From Planctomycetota bacterium (GTDB lineage: Bacteria; Planctomycetota; UBA1135): 64,000 nucleotides of DNA. Below, one piece after another: positions 1 to 10,710 of this stretch. The stretch is from the NCBI GenBank assembly GCA_026421205.1, contig JAPKBM010000004.1:1-64000 (forward strand). Direction: 5' to 3'. Numbering within the stretch: position 1 is the first letter of the stretch; every line of letters starts with the position of its first letter. The notes beneath the pieces are model-generated. The model saw only the letters and a list, made by a program, of their open reading frames with translations, made no database searches and was not told the DNA's origin. The position numbers and the translations under genes are program-made.

Positions 1-1067
1 CATTCTTCGGAACGCCCTGCAATCAATCCGCTTTCTTCCAACCAAGGAAGTGCGGCAACCCGGAGTTCCTTCAGAGGCATCCGACGAATCCAATCCCCAC
101 ACAACCAAAGAAGCTTGTCCGTATCAAAAATAGCGCCCGAAGGATTGATGCGCTTCAGAGAAAATGCGTCCACCATTTCGGCCATGGTGAACACCGTCGT
201 TTCATCATCAATGGAAAAGCCCAAAAGCCCCAAGAAATTCAATAAAGCTTCCTTAGGGTAACCATTGCCCCGATAGTCCTCTAAGGCCGTATCCCCAGTC
301 CGCTTGGAAAGTTTTTTTCCGTTGGCGCCTAGAATGAGCGGGACATGCGCGTACTCGGGCTGAGACAAGCCCAGAGCGTCGTAAAGAAGGACTTGTTTTG
401 GCGTGTTTGCCAAATGCTCTTCTCCTCGAATGACATGACTAATTCCCATCGCGGCGTCATCCACCACGCAACAAAAATTATACGTGGGCATTTGATTGCT
501 CCGAACGGCCACCCAATCTTCAACCTCACTGGACTGAACCGTCACTTCACCACGAATATGATCTTGAATCTGAATGGAAACATCCGCAGGCACCGCAAAG
601 CGAATGACATGAGATTCCCCCGCCTCGGCGCGCTTGCCAGATTCTTCGGCACAAATTCCCATGCATGCCCGGTCATAGCGTGGGTTCTCTTTGCGGGCGC
701 GTTGCTCATCTTTCAACGCATTCACACGCTCTGCCGTGCAAAAACAACGGTAAAGCCAACCTGCCTTCAAACCTTTTTGAATAGCGTCGGTGTAGAGGTG
801 CGTCCGCTCTGACTGGAAATAAGGGCCGAAATCCCCTTCTTTCCCTGGGCCCTCCTCCCAATCCATCCCGAGCCACTTCATGGACTGCAGAATGGAATCC
901 AGGGACTCTTGCGAGTTTCGCTCCGTGTCCGTGTCTTCAATACGAAGAATTAAAGTACCCTGATGCTTGCGCGCAAAAGCCCAATTGAAAAGTGCGGTCC
1001 TTGCTCCTCCAATATGAAGGAGCCCGGTTGGGGAGGGCGCGAAACGAACGCGCACAGGCCGAGACAT
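1..1067 (-). CDS. gltX: Glutamyl-tRNA synthetase, N-terminal part (runs off left edge)
   Basis: Minus-strand translation from ATG at 1067 gives MSRPVRVRFAPSPTGLLHIGGARTALFNWAFARKHQGTLILRIED (HIGH-type class I motif) and GKKLSKRTG (KMSKS-type) near 300; reading frame continues past position 1. Confidence 0.93.
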   Translation of the reverse strand, partial: MSRPVRVRFAPSPTGLLHIGGARTALFNWAFARKHQGTLILRIEDTDTERNSQESLDSILQSMKWLGMDWEEGPGKEGDFGPYFQSERTHLYTDAIQKGLKAGWLYRCFCTAERVNALKDEQRARKENPRYDRACMGICAEESGKRAEAGESHVIRFAVPADVSIQIQDHIRGEVTVQSSEVEDWVAVRSNQMPTYNFCCVVDDAAMGISHVIRGEEHLANTPKQVLLYDALGLSQPEYAHVPLILGANGKKLSKRTGDTALEDYRGNGYPKEALLNFLGLLGFSIDDETTVFTMAEMVDAFSLKRINPSGAIFDTDKLLWLCGDWIRRMPLKELRVAALPWLEESGLIAGRSEE

Positions 1068-1074
1068 CTTCACT

Positions 1075-2724
1075 CTAAAAACTCTCGACAAGCACAGGGT
1101 TCAAATCACTGTCAAAAGAGGCTTCGTACCCCCAATGAATAAGAGAAGTTGCACCGGGTGACAATTTGACCCGCCATCGATAGACCCCGCTCTCCTCTTG
1201 AAGTCTCAAAGAATCCTCATCTTGCAAAGGGGCTGGATTCAACTCATAGGGGGCCATGTCAATGCGGTCATCTTTACTTAAAGGAAGAACGTCTTCAACC
1301 AAGATCTGCACAGGACCCGAAGCCGAAGAAGACAACTTCAACGTTGTTCGGAAAGTTCGCGTCAAAGAGCTCGTCGAGGAAAGAAAACCTGGGTCCTCAC
1401 GAAGGTCCTTGATGGCAACATAAGTTACCGAAAGGTTGGGATCGATACCCAAGTCCAAGGATGTGCTGTCACCTGGGCGCATGGCAGGGAATGCAGCCTC
1501 TCCTAAGTAATCAGGTCCTAAATAGATCTTTGCCGGGCCTGCAAGAAAAGGAGCGTCACCCGTTAAAACGACGTCGGCCCGTAGAAAGGCAAGTTCACTC
1601 ACAGAAGGAACCACGTAACGCTCTGGCTCAACGGCCAAAGGCATCTTTCGTAGAGGCAGGCGGGCTATTTCTCCGCCACTTCGAACTGTTTTGGGGACAG
1701 GGAGAACAAACTGAGCGGAGAGGCCAAAGTCTTGAACGGACACCGTGGGAGCTGGTGAGCGAGCTCCGCTTCCTTTTCGACCTCCGTACTTCCCGCCGGC
1801 TGCAGCAGGTGGACTGCCGATAACGGCACCGTCTAAATCGCCCAACTCCATCCTTGCAGAAGGCATGGAAGAGGGAGGTTGGGGGAGTTCCATCACCCGA
1901 GAAGGAAGAGCGGGCGGATTCAATCCAATGGTTGGCATGGAGGTGGACAGGTGCAATTCCACGTCCTCCCAATCTTCGTCCGTGCGTTGACTGACTTGAG
2001 CCACAAGCCCTACTGACACACCGGTTAAATCAGGAGAAACCCTTACGTCATATGTCGGTTGCCACCAGGCATTGGAAACCAAGTAAGACAAACGAAACGT
2101 AGCTTCGCCTGGTGTTTCAAAATGCACGGTTGCCATCACCATTTTATACGAGCGAGTTTCTTGCCCGAGTCGGCCCAATTGTTTTGTTAAGTCATCAATG
2201 GCATCCGCCATTTCTTGGTCACGGACCTCCCAACGCGCCATTTCTTCGTCCAAACTTGCACTTTTTTCCTGAACGGACTGAAAGACATTTTCATTCCAAA
2301 CGGATCCAAGATCGGTGCCTTGCGAAACGGACTGAAGAATGTAATCCACGTAGCCGAATCCAGCTTCAATGCCCTTCTTCTTTGCTGCATACTCCCGCCG
2401 CTCACTGAGAAGGCGAGTCATGCGAGTACGCAGCGCATCCCTCTGCGTTCCCTCAATCTTGGAGCCCGACCGCGTACGGACCTCTAAGCCCTGCATCACC
2501 GCATTGCCCGATTCCAAACGAATCTGAACCGAGGAACTATCCGCGACCATCGGCAAAGGACCAATCTCGAAACTCACCGGACCGACGTCGGCCGACGGCA
2601 CGTGGAAAACGCGTTCGGCTAAAGCCTGTTCATTGTAAACCGTGACACGTTTCAAGGTGGATGGCAAGATTTTCAACTCCTGCGGTGGAATAAGGGCACT
2701 CAAGAGAAGGGGCGCGAGAAACAT
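1075..2724 (-). CDS. DUF4139/DUF4140 (mucoidy inhibitor MuiA-like) family protein
   Basis: 549 aa ORF; LKRVTVYNEQALAERVFHV start, central coiled region, YLVSNAWWQPTYDVRVSPD and C-terminal DUF4139-like beta region. Confidence 0.75.
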   Translation of the reverse strand: MFLAPLLLSALIPPQELKILPSTLKRVTVYNEQALAERVFHVPSADVGPVSFEIGPLPMVADSSSVQIRLESGNAVMQGLEVRTRSGSKIEGTQRDALRTRMTRLLSERREYAAKKKGIEAGFGYVDYILQSVSQGTDLGSVWNENVFQSVQEKSASLDEEMARWEVRDQEMADAIDDLTKQLGRLGQETRSYKMVMATVHFETPGEATFRLSYLVSNAWWQPTYDVRVSPDLTGVSVGLVAQVSQRTDEDWEDVELHLSTSMPTIGLNPPALPSRVMELPQPPSSMPSARMELGDLDGAVIGSPPAAAGGKYGGRKGSGARSPAPTVSVQDFGLSAQFVLPVPKTVRSGGEIARLPLRKMPLAVEPERYVVPSVSELAFLRADVVLTGDAPFLAGPAKIYLGPDYLGEAAFPAMRPGDSTSLDLGIDPNLSVTYVAIKDLREDPGFLSSTSSLTRTFRTTLKLSSSASGPVQILVEDVLPLSKDDRIDMAPYELNPAPLQDEDSLRLQEESGVYRWRVKLSPGATSLIHWGYEASFDSDLNPVLVESF

Positions 2725-2745
2725 GACGGTATTCTATGGAATTCC

Positions 2746-4074
2746 ATGAAACCTGTACCCGTCATTGGGGCCGGACTCGCCGGCTCAGAAGCCGCTTGGC
2801 AGCTTGCCGAAGCGGGAATTCTGGTGCATCTCTATGAAATGCGGCCCCTCGTGAAAACGCCGGCACATCAGGGAGAGGATTGTGCGGAACTCGTTTGTTC
2901 CAATTCTTTGGGATCTCATCTTCCCGATCGTGCAGGCGGTGTTCTTATGGCCGAACTTCGGGCGCTTCAATGCCATCTCCTCCCCATCGCGGAGGCTCAT
3001 GCGGTGCCGGCAGGTGGCGCTCTGGCTGTGGACCGAATCCCCTTTGCCAAGGCTGTGACAAAAAGCCTAGAAGCGCACCCCCTCATCACGCTCATCCGTG
3101 AGGAAGTTCTGACGATACCTGACGGCCTCTGCATCGTGGCGTCAGGGCCTTTGACCAGTGAAGCACTTTCCAGATCTATTGAAAAGCTTTCTGGGAAAGA
3201 CCACCTGTCATTCTTTGACGCAATTGCCCCAGTTGTCTTGGGGGATAGCTTGAACCGAGATTCTATTTTCAAGGCCTCGCGCTGGAACAAAAATGCCGAC
3301 GAAGGAGATTATCTCAATATTCCACTCAATAAAGAGGCCTATCAAACCTTCATCAACAACCTACTTCAGGCGGAATGCCATCCACTGAAGGACTTTGAAG
3401 CAAGTGATCCACGGGCAAAGATATTTTTTGAGCGATGTCTTCCGATCGAAATCCTTGCGGCCCGAGGAGAGGACTCGCTTCGTTTCGGTCCCATGCGGCC
3501 CGTCGGCCTTGAGGACCCTCGGACTGGAAAACGCCCTTATGCTGTCATTCAATTGAGAGCTGAAAATTTGTCGGGGTCGCTTTACAACCTCGTTGGATTT
3601 CAAACGCATTTGAAATATGGAGAACAAGAACGGATCCTTCGAAGTTTGCCAGGCCTAGAGAATGTGGAGTTTGAAAGGCTTGGCTCTATGCATCGCAATA
3701 CTTTTCTAGACTCCCCCCGCTTGCTGACCTCTTGCCTTGAATGGCGAGAGCGCCACGGCTTGTTTTTTGCCGGTCAAATCACAGGAATGGAGGGTTACCT
3801 TGGCAATATTGGGTCTGGCCTTTTGGCGGCTCAAAGCTTAATCCAGAGATTCAAAAGAGAGGAGCCTGTCCCCCTTCCAATTACGACAGTTTTGGGTGGA
3901 TTGGCCCGGCATGTGGCAACCGCGCCCAGCCCATCCTTCCAGCCCATGAAGGCTTCCTTCGGCGCTCTGCCCCCTCACATCTCACCTGTTTCGAAAAAAG
4001 AACGCGGCCAAGCCTATGCAAAACGAAGCGCTGACGATTTAGCGCGGCACCTTCATAATGGGTGCCCTCAGTAG
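2746..4074 (+). CDS. trmFO: Methylenetetrahydrofolate--tRNA-(uracil-5-)-methyltransferase TrmFO
   Basis: VIGAGLAGSEAAWQLAEAGILVHLYEMRP dinucleotide-binding N-terminus, CSNSLGS, GQITGMEGYLGNIGSGLLAA. Confidence 0.95.
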   Translation: MKPVPVIGAGLAGSEAAWQLAEAGILVHLYEMRPLVKTPAHQGEDCAELVCSNSLGSHLPDRAGGVLMAELRALQCHLLPIAEAHAVPAGGALAVDRIPFAKAVTKSLEAHPLITLIREEVLTIPDGLCIVASGPLTSEALSRSIEKLSGKDHLSFFDAIAPVVLGDSLNRDSIFKASRWNKNADEGDYLNIPLNKEAYQTFINNLLQAECHPLKDFEASDPRAKIFFERCLPIEILAARGEDSLRFGPMRPVGLEDPRTGKRPYAVIQLRAENLSGSLYNLVGFQTHLKYGEQERILRSLPGLENVEFERLGSMHRNTFLDSPRLLTSCLEWRERHGLFFAGQITGMEGYLGNIGSGLLAAQSLIQRFKREEPVPLPITTVLGGLARHVATAPSPSFQPMKASFGALPPHISPVSKKERGQAYAKRSADDLARHLHNGCPQ

Positions 4075-4108
4075 AGCCATCCCCCTTGGCTTTCCGCATT
4101 TCAACATC

Positions 4109-5677
4109 ATGCAAACAACCACGGAAATCACTCCCTTCACACCAGAACCTTTTACCGATTTTTCGGTCTCTGAGACCGCCGACGCCTTTCGGACGGCTTT
4201 GGAAAAAATGGAAAAGAGTTTCCCCACGGTTGTCCGGCTTTGGATTGACGGGGAAGACCTTGAAGGTGGCTCTGGGACATCTCAGTCCATGGACCCCTCC
4301 GATACAGATCGAGTGGTTTCCAGCGCCGCAAAAGCGAGTAAAGATGATGTACTCAAAGCTATTGTGGGCGCACATAAAGCATTTGGTCCTTGGTCGCAAA
4401 CGTCGGCTTCAGAAAGAGCCGAGTACTTGTTCAAGGCAGCTCGCACCATGCGGCTTCGCAAACATGAGTTTTCGGCCATGATGGTTTATGAGGTTGGTAA
4501 ATCCTGGGCGGAAGCGGACGGTGACACGGCCGAAGCCATTGACTTCCTAGAATTCTACGCAAGGGAAGCCATGCGTTGGGACAGAAGCCAGCCACTCACG
4601 AGAATCGCTGGGGAAGATAATGAACTCCGCTACATCCCGTTAGGCGTCGGCGCTGCAATTCCACCATGGAACTTTCCGCTTGCCATTATGGTGGGCGTCA
4701 CGATGGCACCGATTGCAGCGGGGAATTGCATGTTGATGAAATGTGCATCAGATAGCCCGGGCATTGCCGGCATGTTCGTGGATCTCATGAAAGAAGTCGG
4801 GCTTCCAGCTGGCGTCTTACAGTTCATCCCTGGATCCGGCGGAGAAGTCGGAGACACCATTGTGGAGCATCCGCAAATACGCTTCATCAATTTCACTGGG
4901 TCAGCCGAAGTCGGCATGAGTATTTCTGCCAAAGCTGCAAAAGTTCAAGAGGGTCAGATCTGGCTCAAGCGTTTTGTCGCTGAGATGGGTGGCAAGGATT
5001 TCATGTTTATCGATGAAGATGCAGACATCGACAAAGCCGTCATGCACACGTATTCGGCAGCCTTTGGATTCCAGGGTCAAAAATGTTCCGCATGCTCCCG
5101 TCTCATCCTTCATGAGAAAATTCATGACGAGTTCATTGAAAAGTTCCTGCCACTTGTTGAAGCAACGACTCAGGGTCATCCTAGTGACCCCAAGCATTTC
5201 TTAGCAGCGATGATCAATGAAAAGGCCATGAATGAAGCCTTGGCAGGAATTGAAAGCGCAAAGAAAGAGGGGAATACTTTAGTTGCCGGCGGAGAACGTG
5301 CCTCTGACAAAGGCTGGTATCTACAGGCCACTGTTTTCACCGACGTCAAGCGCGGCGACACCATCTGGAAAGAAGAACTCTTTGCCCCCGTTGTGGCGGT
5401 TCACAAAGTTTCCTCCTTTGAAGAAGGGGTAAGCGCTGCCAATGACACCATCTATGGTTTAACTGGTGCTTACTTCGGAAAAGATGAAGATAGAATTGCC
5501 CAAGCAAGAAGAGACCTTCACGCAGGTAATCTTTATATCAATCGGAAATGCACAGGCGCGTTAGTTGGAGTCCATCCTTTTGGAGGCTTCAATCTCTCGG
5601 GGACAGACTCAAAAGCAGGAGGAAGGGATTACCTTGGACTGTTTCTTCAAGCAAAATTGATTTCTCGAGCAAAGTAA
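4109..5677 (+). CDS. rocA: Aldehyde dehydrogenase, likely L-glutamate gamma-semialdehyde (1-pyrroline-5-carboxylate) dehydrogenase
   Basis: ALDH family: PPWNFPLAI, FTGSAEVG, EMGGKD, GQKCSACSR catalytic Cys; RocA/PruA-like overall. Start chosen at the internal ATG (MQTTTEIT) because the 4058 ATG overlaps trmFO. Confidence 0.85.
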   Translation: MQTTTEITPFTPEPFTDFSVSETADAFRTALEKMEKSFPTVVRLWIDGEDLEGGSGTSQSMDPSDTDRVVSSAAKASKDDVLKAIVGAHKAFGPWSQTSASERAEYLFKAARTMRLRKHEFSAMMVYEVGKSWAEADGDTAEAIDFLEFYAREAMRWDRSQPLTRIAGEDNELRYIPLGVGAAIPPWNFPLAIMVGVTMAPIAAGNCMLMKCASDSPGIAGMFVDLMKEVGLPAGVLQFIPGSGGEVGDTIVEHPQIRFINFTGSAEVGMSISAKAAKVQEGQIWLKRFVAEMGGKDFMFIDEDADIDKAVMHTYSAAFGFQGQKCSACSRLILHEKIHDEFIEKFLPLVEATTQGHPSDPKHFLAAMINEKAMNEALAGIESAKKEGNTLVAGGERASDKGWYLQATVFTDVKRGDTIWKEELFAPVVAVHKVSSFEEGVSAANDTIYGLTGAYFGKDEDRIAQARRDLHAGNLYINRKCTGALVGVHPFGGFNLSGTDSKAGGRDYLGLFLQAKLISRAK

Positions 5678-5686
5678 AACGAGAGA

Positions 5687-6322
5687 ATGACTGGAGAGCC
5701 TCTGAATCGCCGCGCATTCTTCCGAAAAGGCCTCCGCGATGTCGCTCACACTTTGGTGGAAGCCAAAGAGGCTATTGCCAATCGAACTCGCCCAACGGCA
5801 TCGGTAAACGAACAATCTCCGCTCTTTCGCTTGCGCCCCCCAGGGGCTGTTGAAGAAACAAAATTCCTTGAGCGATGCACAAGCTGTGACCTCTGTTTCG
5901 ACGCATGCCCGGTGGAATGCATTCAACGTGTTCCGGAAGGCATGCGAGATGCGGGGACCCCTTTCATTGACGCGTCAGAGCGTGCATGCGCTGTTTGTAC
6001 GGATTTAAATTGCACCAAGGTTTGCCCTGAGGACGCGCTACAGCCCCTTGAGTCATGGCGTGAAATTCAAATGGGCATCGCAGAGGTTCGTGAATTTGCT
6101 TGTATTGCATTCCTCGGAACGACTTGCCGCGCTTGCCATGACATTTGCCCAACACTGCCGCGTGCCATCACATTACAAAACAGTCGCCCTCAGGTGATTC
6201 CGGATCTATGCATAGGCTGTGGCTTGTGCGAGCAAGCCTGTCCCACACAGCCTAAAGCCATCGTTGTCCGTGACCACTCCAGGGACCAATGGCACGCGCG
6301 CCAAGATGCCGAAGAAAAATAA
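5687..6322 (+). CDS. Multi-[4Fe-4S] ferredoxin-type protein (NapF/NapG/MauM-like)
   Basis: 211 aa with repeated CxxCxxxCP clusters: CTSCDLCFDACP, CAVCTDLNCTKVCP, CRACHDICP, CIGCGLCEQACP. Confidence 0.8.
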   Translation: MTGEPLNRRAFFRKGLRDVAHTLVEAKEAIANRTRPTASVNEQSPLFRLRPPGAVEETKFLERCTSCDLCFDACPVECIQRVPEGMRDAGTPFIDASERACAVCTDLNCTKVCPEDALQPLESWREIQMGIAEVREFACIAFLGTTCRACHDICPTLPRAITLQNSRPQVIPDLCIGCGLCEQACPTQPKAIVVRDHSRDQWHARQDAEEK

Positions 6323-7165
6323 GTGGGAAAGAACATGCTCGCTTCTCATGCTAAAGGCGTGCCACCTGCACCGACTGACCGCCGCATGCGCCCTGTGCCT
6401 TGCGAAACAGAAACGGAAACCATTGCGTTCGCCCCCTCCTCCCTTGCACAACCGCGGGCGGCGAGGTGGCTCGCCCTTGGCGTTCCCCTTGCGGTCTTTG
6501 GAGTATTTGGCTGGCTTCGGCTTATTTCTGGCGCCCCTCTTTCTTTACTGGAACCTGGCTTTCAACTGTCTTCTTTGTTCAAAGACCTTGCTCTCCTCCT
6601 TCTTTTTATCCTCCCTCACTCCGTTTTCTCCCGTGGTGTCGGCCGACGCCTCCTGAACCGTCCTTTTGGACCCTGTGGGGAGCGCCCTTTATTCGTCTTT
6701 GTTTCCGGAATTACTTTGGTCCTCATGACGCAGCTCTGGGAAACCACGGGACCAGTCCTTTGGGACTTAAATGATTGGCCTCATTTTGTGGCGCGATGCA
6801 TGCAGGCCGTCGGCTTACTTTTGACAACATGGGCCGCCTTGGTTGTGGGAAGTGCTTTGCTCATTGGACTGCCCCACCTCAAAGAACTCCGCCGAGGAGG
6901 CGGGGTGCCTTCCGCCGAACTCATTGCCCTGGCTCCCTATTCGCACATTCGCCAACCCATCAACCTGGGCATTCTCCTGATGATCGCGGGCATGACCGAA
7001 GTCACTGTGGATCGACTCATGCTTGGCCTTCTCACGGCGCTATGGATTTTCCTTGCCGCACCTTATGAGGAAAGAGATGCCACTTTAGAATTTGGAGAAG
7101 GTTACGAAATCTATTTAGGAAATACGCCCCGATGGATTCCGAAAAAAGCACCGCAGGAAGAATGA
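6323..7165 (+). CDS. Polytopic membrane protein, NnrU/isoprenylcysteine methyltransferase-like
   Basis: 280 aa, several hydrophobic segments; C-terminal YSHIRQPINLGILLMIAGM...YEERDATLEFGEGYEIYLGNTPRWIP resembles PEMT/ICMT family. Confidence 0.6.
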   Translation: MGKNMLASHAKGVPPAPTDRRMRPVPCETETETIAFAPSSLAQPRAARWLALGVPLAVFGVFGWLRLISGAPLSLLEPGFQLSSLFKDLALLLLFILPHSVFSRGVGRRLLNRPFGPCGERPLFVFVSGITLVLMTQLWETTGPVLWDLNDWPHFVARCMQAVGLLLTTWAALVVGSALLIGLPHLKELRRGGGVPSAELIALAPYSHIRQPINLGILLMIAGMTEVTVDRLMLGLLTALWIFLAAPYEERDATLEFGEGYEIYLGNTPRWIPKKAPQEE

Positions 7166-8592
7166 AAAGGAAACATCTTCTGGTGGACTTAAAGCATATT
7201 TTGGGCAAAGCCCATGTCCTTACGGATCCAGGCAGTTTGCTTGCCTACGAGTCTGATGCACTCACCCTATTCCGAAGCCGTCCTTCTGCGGTCATCCTAC
7301 CGAAGACGGAAACGGAAGTCATTGCATGCGCAAAACGACTCCACCAAGCACAGATTCCTTGGGCTGCGCGCGGAGCAGGCACGGGGCTCTCAGGAGGTGC
7401 CTTGGTTCCACCTGGAGGAGTTGTTATGGCTCTCACACGCATGAATCGAATCCTAGAGATTGACCCCGTCGGCATGCGGGCCAAGGTCCAACCTGGTGTG
7501 GTCAATGCTGCCCTAGGTCGTGCGGTGGAACCCTACGGACTTCGATTTGCTCCAGACCCCGCCAGCCAAACCGTGAGCACCTTAGGTGGAAATCTTGCAG
7601 AAAATGCCGGGGGTCCGCAATGCTTTCTTCACGGAACGACGACCAATCATGTCTTTGCATTGCGCGTGGTGCTCCCCGATGGAACCGTGGAAGATTGGGG
7701 AACGCCTTCGGGAGTGCAAGATGGCTTTGACTTGCGAGGTTTTTTCGCGGGCTCGGAAGGCACGGTTGGCATTGCTGTCTCCATTGATTTACGCCTCATT
7801 CCTCAGCCTGACGAAGTCTGCACCTTTTTAGCCGGATATGACTCGGTTACTAAGGCCTGTGAAGTAGTTTCTACCCTGGTAGCGAAAGGGCTCCAACCTG
7901 TTGCACTTGAAGTGATGGATCAAAATGCAATCCGAGCCGTAGAAGATTCGGTATTTCGAGCCGGCCTGCCCGTCGATGCAGGGGCTGTTTTGTTAGTGGA
8001 AATTGAGGGGTCAAAGGACTCCGTTCAAAAAGAAAAAGAAGCGGCAAGAACGATTCTCCAATCCTTCCATCCTTCCGTTTTCAAACAGGCCGCTACCGCA
8101 GAAGAACGCACCCAGCTATGGAAGGGAAGGAAGGGAGCTGGCGGCGCTCTGGGTCGCCTCGCTCCAGATTCCTATGTTATGGACGGTGTTGTTCCACGTT
8201 CTCAACTAGCAGCCATCATGACCTATGTGGAAGAAGTACAAAAAGAAACTGGCTTGCATGTTGCCAATCTCTTTCACGCGGGGGACGGAAATATTCACCC
8301 GCATTTTTCCTATGACGCGAGAGACGCCGAACAATGCGCCACCGTGGAGGACGCGGGAGCAAGAATACTTCGGAAGTGCCTTGAACTTGGCGGGTCCATC
8401 ACCGGGGAGCACGGCATCGGCTTGGAAAAAGAAAACTTGCTTGCTGAACAATATACTTCCGAAGAAATCAATTTGATGGAGCGAGTGCGCCAAATTTTCA
8501 ACCCCGACGACCTCTTGAATCCTGGAAAAGGCCTGCCTATGAAACGAGGTTGTTCCGAAGTGTTCCGCCGTCATGCCATCTCTCATGGCTGA
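7162..8592 (+). CDS. glcD: FAD-binding (glycolate) oxidase, GlcD subunit
   Basis: PCMH FAD domain (AARGAGTGLSGGALVP...), C-terminal HAGDGNIHPHFSYD and GSITGEHGIGLEK; ATGA overlap with the preceding gene supports start at 7162. Confidence 0.88.
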   Translation: MKRKHLLVDLKHILGKAHVLTDPGSLLAYESDALTLFRSRPSAVILPKTETEVIACAKRLHQAQIPWAARGAGTGLSGGALVPPGGVVMALTRMNRILEIDPVGMRAKVQPGVVNAALGRAVEPYGLRFAPDPASQTVSTLGGNLAENAGGPQCFLHGTTTNHVFALRVVLPDGTVEDWGTPSGVQDGFDLRGFFAGSEGTVGIAVSIDLRLIPQPDEVCTFLAGYDSVTKACEVVSTLVAKGLQPVALEVMDQNAIRAVEDSVFRAGLPVDAGAVLLVEIEGSKDSVQKEKEAARTILQSFHPSVFKQAATAEERTQLWKGRKGAGGALGRLAPDSYVMDGVVPRSQLAAIMTYVEEVQKETGLHVANLFHAGDGNIHPHFSYDARDAEQCATVEDAGARILRKCLELGGSITGEHGIGLEKENLLAEQYTSEEINLMERVRQIFNPDDLLNPGKGLPMKRGCSEVFRRHAISHG

Positions 8593-9568
8593 TCTTTGGG
8601 CCCCAGCAAGCATCGAGGAAGCACAAGAACTCCTTCGACAAACAAGAGACAAAGATCGAACTGTCTTGCCATGCGGCCGAAGGACTCGGATGAAACGCCA
8701 TGGGGTTCTCGAGCAGCCCAACTCATTTCTTTCTGCAGAAAACCTCACGCAAGTGCTTTGGTTTGACGCAGAAGATCGAACTTGCGAAGTTCAAGTCGGG
8801 ATTGACCTTATCTCTCTGCAACAAACTCTTCACGAAAGAAGATTAGAATGGGGCGTGTGCTCTCCGCAGGATCAAAGTGGAACTTTGGGGGGACTTTGCC
8901 TTGCCCCCGACCATTCCTTCTTCACCTCATCAATGGGATTTCCAAGAGATCAGATTCTTGGAGGCCAATGGATTCTGGCAGACGGAACCTCTATTCGAAC
9001 GGGTGCACGAGTTGTGAAATCTGTGGCTGGCTACGACCTCACCCGCCTCCTCCTTGGGTCACAAGGTCAACTTGCATTTTGTGTCTCTCTGGTTCTTAAA
9101 CTTCGACCTCAACCCCCAAGGATTTTCTGGTATCAATTCCCGGCTGAAAATGCACCCAGCTTGCCTCACTTCGGAATTCGCCACTCGGAGCAACAAGGAA
9201 ATCTATTCACCTGCGGCTCTATCGAAAGAATCCCAGCGTTCGCCTCGCACGAAATTTCACCGGAATGCGGAGAGCAAAGCCTTGCATCCTTGCAAGAGGA
9301 ATTCCAAAAGAGCACTTCCCGCGTACACTTTCCTTCACCAATCCCTGAAGAGCTCCTTGAAACGCTGCAAGCAGATGCACTTGCAGTGGACATTGCGAAC
9401 CATACGGTTGCATTTCAACAAGAGTCCATGGCAATAACCTACCAGGGGAAATGGCAATCTGGCCTCCGAATCCCGTCGGGGAAACCCTTTCCATGGGCCG
9501 GAGAATTGGCAAAATCCATGACTCAGACGTCAAACACGTTCCATCTTTTCTCAAAAAGGATGCCATGA
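8573..9568 (+). CDS. glcE: FAD-binding protein, GlcE-like subunit of glycolate oxidase
   Basis: FAD_binding_4-like; LGGLCLAPDHSFFTSSMGFPRDQILGGQWILADGTSIRTGARVVKSVAGYDLTRLLLGSQG; lies between glcD and glcF. Confidence 0.85.
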   Translation: MPSLMADLWAPASIEEAQELLRQTRDKDRTVLPCGRRTRMKRHGVLEQPNSFLSAENLTQVLWFDAEDRTCEVQVGIDLISLQQTLHERRLEWGVCSPQDQSGTLGGLCLAPDHSFFTSSMGFPRDQILGGQWILADGTSIRTGARVVKSVAGYDLTRLLLGSQGQLAFCVSLVLKLRPQPPRIFWYQFPAENAPSLPHFGIRHSEQQGNLFTCGSIERIPAFASHEISPECGEQSLASLQEEFQKSTSRVHFPSPIPEELLETLQADALAVDIANHTVAFQQESMAITYQGKWQSGLRIPSGKPFPWAGELAKSMTQTSNTFHLFSKRMP

Positions 9569-10710
9569 GCAATTCGTCTCTCTTAGAAATGACGGCTGCG
9601 TTTGACTGCATGCACTGCGGTCTATGCCTGGAATCTTGCCCCACTTACCGAGCAACAGGTCAAGAAACACAATCACCAAGAGGGCGTATCGCTCTTGTTC
9701 GAGCCCTCGCTGAAGAGCGTCTCGATTACGCCGACGTCCTCCCAAGCTTAAATGCATGTTTGCTGTGCCGCGCTTGTGAGCCAGCCTGCCCATCACGCGT
9801 GGATTATCACACGCTAGTCGATGAATTTCGCCAGGCCAAACCAGCAAAACTTTTGTCCTGGATGAAGCCAGCTTTCTTTGCCCTCCTTCGATTCCTTCGG
9901 CGTTGTGGAGTCCTGTCTCTTGCAGAAAGAATAGGAACCCCGACTTCCCGAGCTCTCGCTGCATCCGTTCCGTCTCAACCGACTTTATTTCCCACACATT
10001 TCACGCCACCGTCGCCTCAATTGCCGCAAAGGGGTACCGTCCTCCTCCACCTTGGCTGTGTCCAAAAAAGTTTTTTCGGCGACAGCCTTAAATCGACGGC
10101 GAATCTTTTGGCTGCACAAGGTTTCCAAGTCGAAATCCCTGCCCAGCCATTTTGTTGTGGCTCTTCGCATTCACATTTTGGGGAACCGGAGAAAGGGAAT
10201 CAAATGAGAACGGAAACTGTGGCCGCGCTCTCGCAATCCGCCGACGCCATTATCTCCTTGGCGGCAGGATGCAGCGCTCACCTACAGGAACAAAGTTCCA
10301 TCCCTGTCTTGGACCCTCTGCTTTTTTTAAATCAGCAGGGATGGCGCACTCCTCCAGTAACAAAAAAACTGCGAGCGGTATGGGACCCTCCCTGTCAACT
10401 TGACCATGTCCTAAACCAAGCCGGTGCCATGCGAAGAGCCCTTCAAGAATGCACTCATCTGCAAATCCTCGAGCCGGAAGATGCTGAACTCTGCTGTGGG
10501 GCCGGGGGCATGAGCTACGCGCTCGCGCCCGAGGTGTCTGATGCCGTAACCCAAGACAAAATTGAAAAGATTCTCCGCCACAAGCCCGATGTCGTTCTTT
10601 CAACCAATCCACCTTGCCGAATGCGCCTAGAAACAGGTCTTCGGAAGGCGGGGTTCAAGGGGGAAATCCTCCATCCGGTTGAATTACTTACCGTATTTAG
10701 TCAGCCTTAA
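9565..10710 (+). CDS. glcF: Fe-S glycolate oxidase subunit GlcF
   Basis: CMHCGLCLESCPTY and CLLCRACEPACPSRV clusters plus two CCG domains (FCCGSSHSHFG, ELCCGAGGM); ATGA overlap with glcE. Confidence 0.88.
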   Translation: MSNSSLLEMTAAFDCMHCGLCLESCPTYRATGQETQSPRGRIALVRALAEERLDYADVLPSLNACLLCRACEPACPSRVDYHTLVDEFRQAKPAKLLSWMKPAFFALLRFLRRCGVLSLAERIGTPTSRALAASVPSQPTLFPTHFTPPSPQLPQRGTVLLHLGCVQKSFFGDSLKSTANLLAAQGFQVEIPAQPFCCGSSHSHFGEPEKGNQMRTETVAALSQSADAIISLAAGCSAHLQEQSSIPVLDPLLFLNQQGWRTPPVTKKLRAVWDPPCQLDHVLNQAGAMRRALQECTHLQILEPEDAELCCGAGGMSYALAPEVSDAVTQDKIEKILRHKPDVVLSTNPPCRMRLETGLRKAGFKGEILHPVELLTVFSQP